64,000 bases of DNA, from the NCBI GenBank assembly GCA_019752575.1, contig JAIELW010000006.1, forward strand, positions 25,954-89,953, in the 5' to 3' direction. Origin of the DNA: Xanthobacteraceae bacterium (lineage in GTDB: Bacteria > Pseudomonadota > Alphaproteobacteria > Rhizobiales > Xanthobacteraceae). The translations under genes and the position numbers were made by a program. Positions 62,696 through 64,000 of the stretch are shown one piece after another. How positions within the stretch are numbered: the first letter of the stretch is position 1; every line of letters begins with the position of its first letter. A model generated the notes under the pieces. The model ran no database searches and was not told the origin of the DNA. It worked only from the letters and a program-made list of their open reading frames with translations.

Positions 62696-63827
62696 ATGCG
62701 CGCGGAAACCTTCAAACTCGTCGAAGAAATCAAGCAGTCGGTCGTACTGCTGAGGAGGTCTCTTTGACGTCGAGAAATCGGAAAAGCGTCTCGCGGAGCT
62801 GAACGCGCTCGCCGAGGACCCGAAGCTTTGGGACGATCCGCAGAAAGCATCGAAGCTGATGCAGGAGCGCACGTCGCTCGAAGACGCGCTCGGCTCCATC
62901 CGGCGCATCGAAACCGATCTCTCCGACAACATCGAACTGATCGCACTCGGCGAAGCCGAGAACGACGAGGCGACCGTCAAGGACGCCGAAGCCAAGCTCG
63001 CCGAACTGAAGGCCGAGACCGGCCGCCGCCAGATGGAAGCGCTGCTTTCAGGCGAAGCCGACGGGAATGATGCGTATCTGGAAGTGCACGCCGGCGCGGG
63101 CGGCACCGAAAGCCAGGACTGGGCCTCGATGCTGCTCCGCATGTACACGCGCTGGGCCGAGCAGCACAAATACAAGATTGCGCTGGTCGAGCAGAGCGAC
63201 GGCGAAACCGCGGGCATCAAATCCGCGACCATCGAGGTCAAAGGCAAAAACGCTTATGGCTGGCTGAAAACCGAGAACGGCGTGCATCGCCTCGTGCGCA
63301 TTTCGCCTTACGACGCGAACGCGCGCCGCCACACGTCCTTCTCGTCGATCACGGTGTATCCGGTGGTCGATGACGACATCAAGATCGAAATTGATGAATC
63401 GCAGGTGCGCGTCGATACGATGCGTTCGGGCGGCGCGGGCGGCCAGCACGTGAACAAGACCGAGTCCGCGGTGCGCCTCACGCATATTCCGACCGGGATT
63501 GCGGTGGTGAGCCAAGGCGACCGCTCGCAGCACAAGAACCGCGCGCAGGCCTGGAACATGCTCCGCGCGAAGCTCTATCAGGCGGAATTAAAGCGCCGGG
63601 AAGAAAAAGCCGCTGCTGACCAGGCCGCGAAAACAGACATTGGCTGGGGTCATCAAATTCGCTCGTATGTTTTGCAGCCCTATCAGCTCGTCAAGGATCT
63701 TCGCACGGGCGTCACATCATCTGCGCCGCAGGACGTGCTGAACGGAGATCTCGACGACTTCATGCACGCGACGCTGGCCCAGAAGGTATTCGGCGGCGGG
63801 CCGGATAGTGTTGAGGATGTGGAGTGA
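62696..63827 (+). CDS. prfB: Peptide chain release factor 2, with programmed +1 frameshift
   Basis: Recognises UGA and UAA and releases the peptide. 376 residues after frameshifting. The 23-codon leader from ATG 62696 ends CTT at 62762-62764, followed by in-frame TGA (62765-62767). AGGAGG (62753-62758) lies just upstream, and skipping one T continues GAC GTC GAG in the main frame. This is the classic RF2 autoregulation site (CTT TGA C). The main frame has the codon-recognition region with SPY (VRISPYDANARRHTSF) in place of SPF, and GGQ in RSGGAGGQHVNKTES. Confidence 0.95.
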
Positions 63828-63973
63828 AGCGGCGCATTGAGCAGATGCGTTCGAATCCGGCCGGCGATTGGAAGATCGCTGATATAGAGGCGGTTTGTAA
63901 GGAATACGGCGTCCGCTGCACGCCGGTGCCGTCCGGAATGTGGTTGGAATTGGCGCGGCGCGATCTCCGGTAA
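63824..63973 (+). pseudogene. HicA-like toxin fragment (probably frameshifted or truncated)
   Basis: 49 codons from GTG 63824, overlapping the prfB stop (GTGA). RRIEQMRSNPAGDWKIADIEAVCKEYGV matches the start of HicA-type toxins (NP-x-DW-x-I-x-D). Where homologues continue with a Gly-Ser-His segment, this frame diverges and stops at 63971-63973. The third frame continues ISGNMKISFQAA to the window edge, loosely like the HicA C-terminal strand. The end lies outside the window, so this is tentative. Confidence 0.45.
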
Positions 63974-64000
63974 CATGAAGATATCGTTTCAGGCGGCGAG

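Noticed and set aside
60652..62946. Open frame of 764 codons antisense to mrcA
   Set aside because: Antisense shadow of a conserved penicillin-binding protein; no domain motifs and no ribosome-binding site.
1..64000. tRNA, rRNA or CRISPR loci
   Set aside because: Intergenic regions were read for conserved tRNA arms and for regularly spaced repeats; only the palindromic interspersed elements were found.

Overview
The window is a 64 kb chromosomal piece of a GC-rich alphaproteobacterium, most likely a Rhizobiales (Bradyrhizobiaceae-like) organism. The evidence is the gene content and order: rne-amiC-(insert)-mrcA-prfB, the aroQ-accB-accC-aat-DUF2155 block, an NDUFA12-type complex I subunit, a class II B12-dependent ribonucleotide reductase (nrdJ) and an S1-inserted RNase E. 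I found no rRNA, tRNA, CRISPR array, phage or conventional insertion sequence.

Layout. 1-7 kb: a TPP enzyme cut by the left edge, an RhlE-type helicase, infA, hppD with a divergent Lrp-type regulator, and aspS. 6.7-10.6 kb: a methyltransferase and three glycosyltransferases, probably for LPS or another surface glycan. 10.6-19.6 kb: an EAL phosphodiesterase, a ceramidase-like membrane protein, small membrane and secreted proteins, a crotonase, a frameshifted amidase, a nuclease and a tandem pair of secreted paralogues. 19.6-23.5 kb: a less GC-rich accessory patch with a SUKH-type protein, a HAD phosphatase and two DUF2188 proteins. 23.5-27.9 kb: nrdJ with a long structured leader. 28-32 kb: an uncharacterised ExbB/TolQ-type channel operon. 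32-36 kb: NDUFA12, OsmC and a zinc locus (CDF exporter, His-rich outer-membrane protein, ZnuA-like binding protein) with two tandem palindromic operators. 36-46.7 kb: L,D-transpeptidase and the fatty-acid/shikimate block with a DsbA-like protein and an M48 protease. 46.7-64 kb: an alpha/beta hydrolase, GST, XRE regulator, rne, amiC, TPR proteins, a ceramide-glucosyltransferase-like enzyme, mrcA and prfB with its programmed +1 frameshift.

The most striking signal is a set of palindromic interspersed elements, which I sort into four families (A-D). They usually sit between genes, but one composite copy lies in frame inside nrdJ and another inside the signal-peptide region of the ZnuA-like gene. 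One family-B copy (40371-40733) carries a complete GIY-YIG endonuclease gene between its two arms. Another family-B copy (32995-33116) looks like the same element with the gene removed. This suggests a small mobile unit made of a GIY-YIG nuclease and palindromic arms, with non-autonomous derivatives. A second candidate system is the three-gene operon at 29431-31764: an ExbB/TolQ-like channel, a coiled-coil partner without a recognisable OmpA domain, and a zinc-ribbon poly-Q membrane protein.
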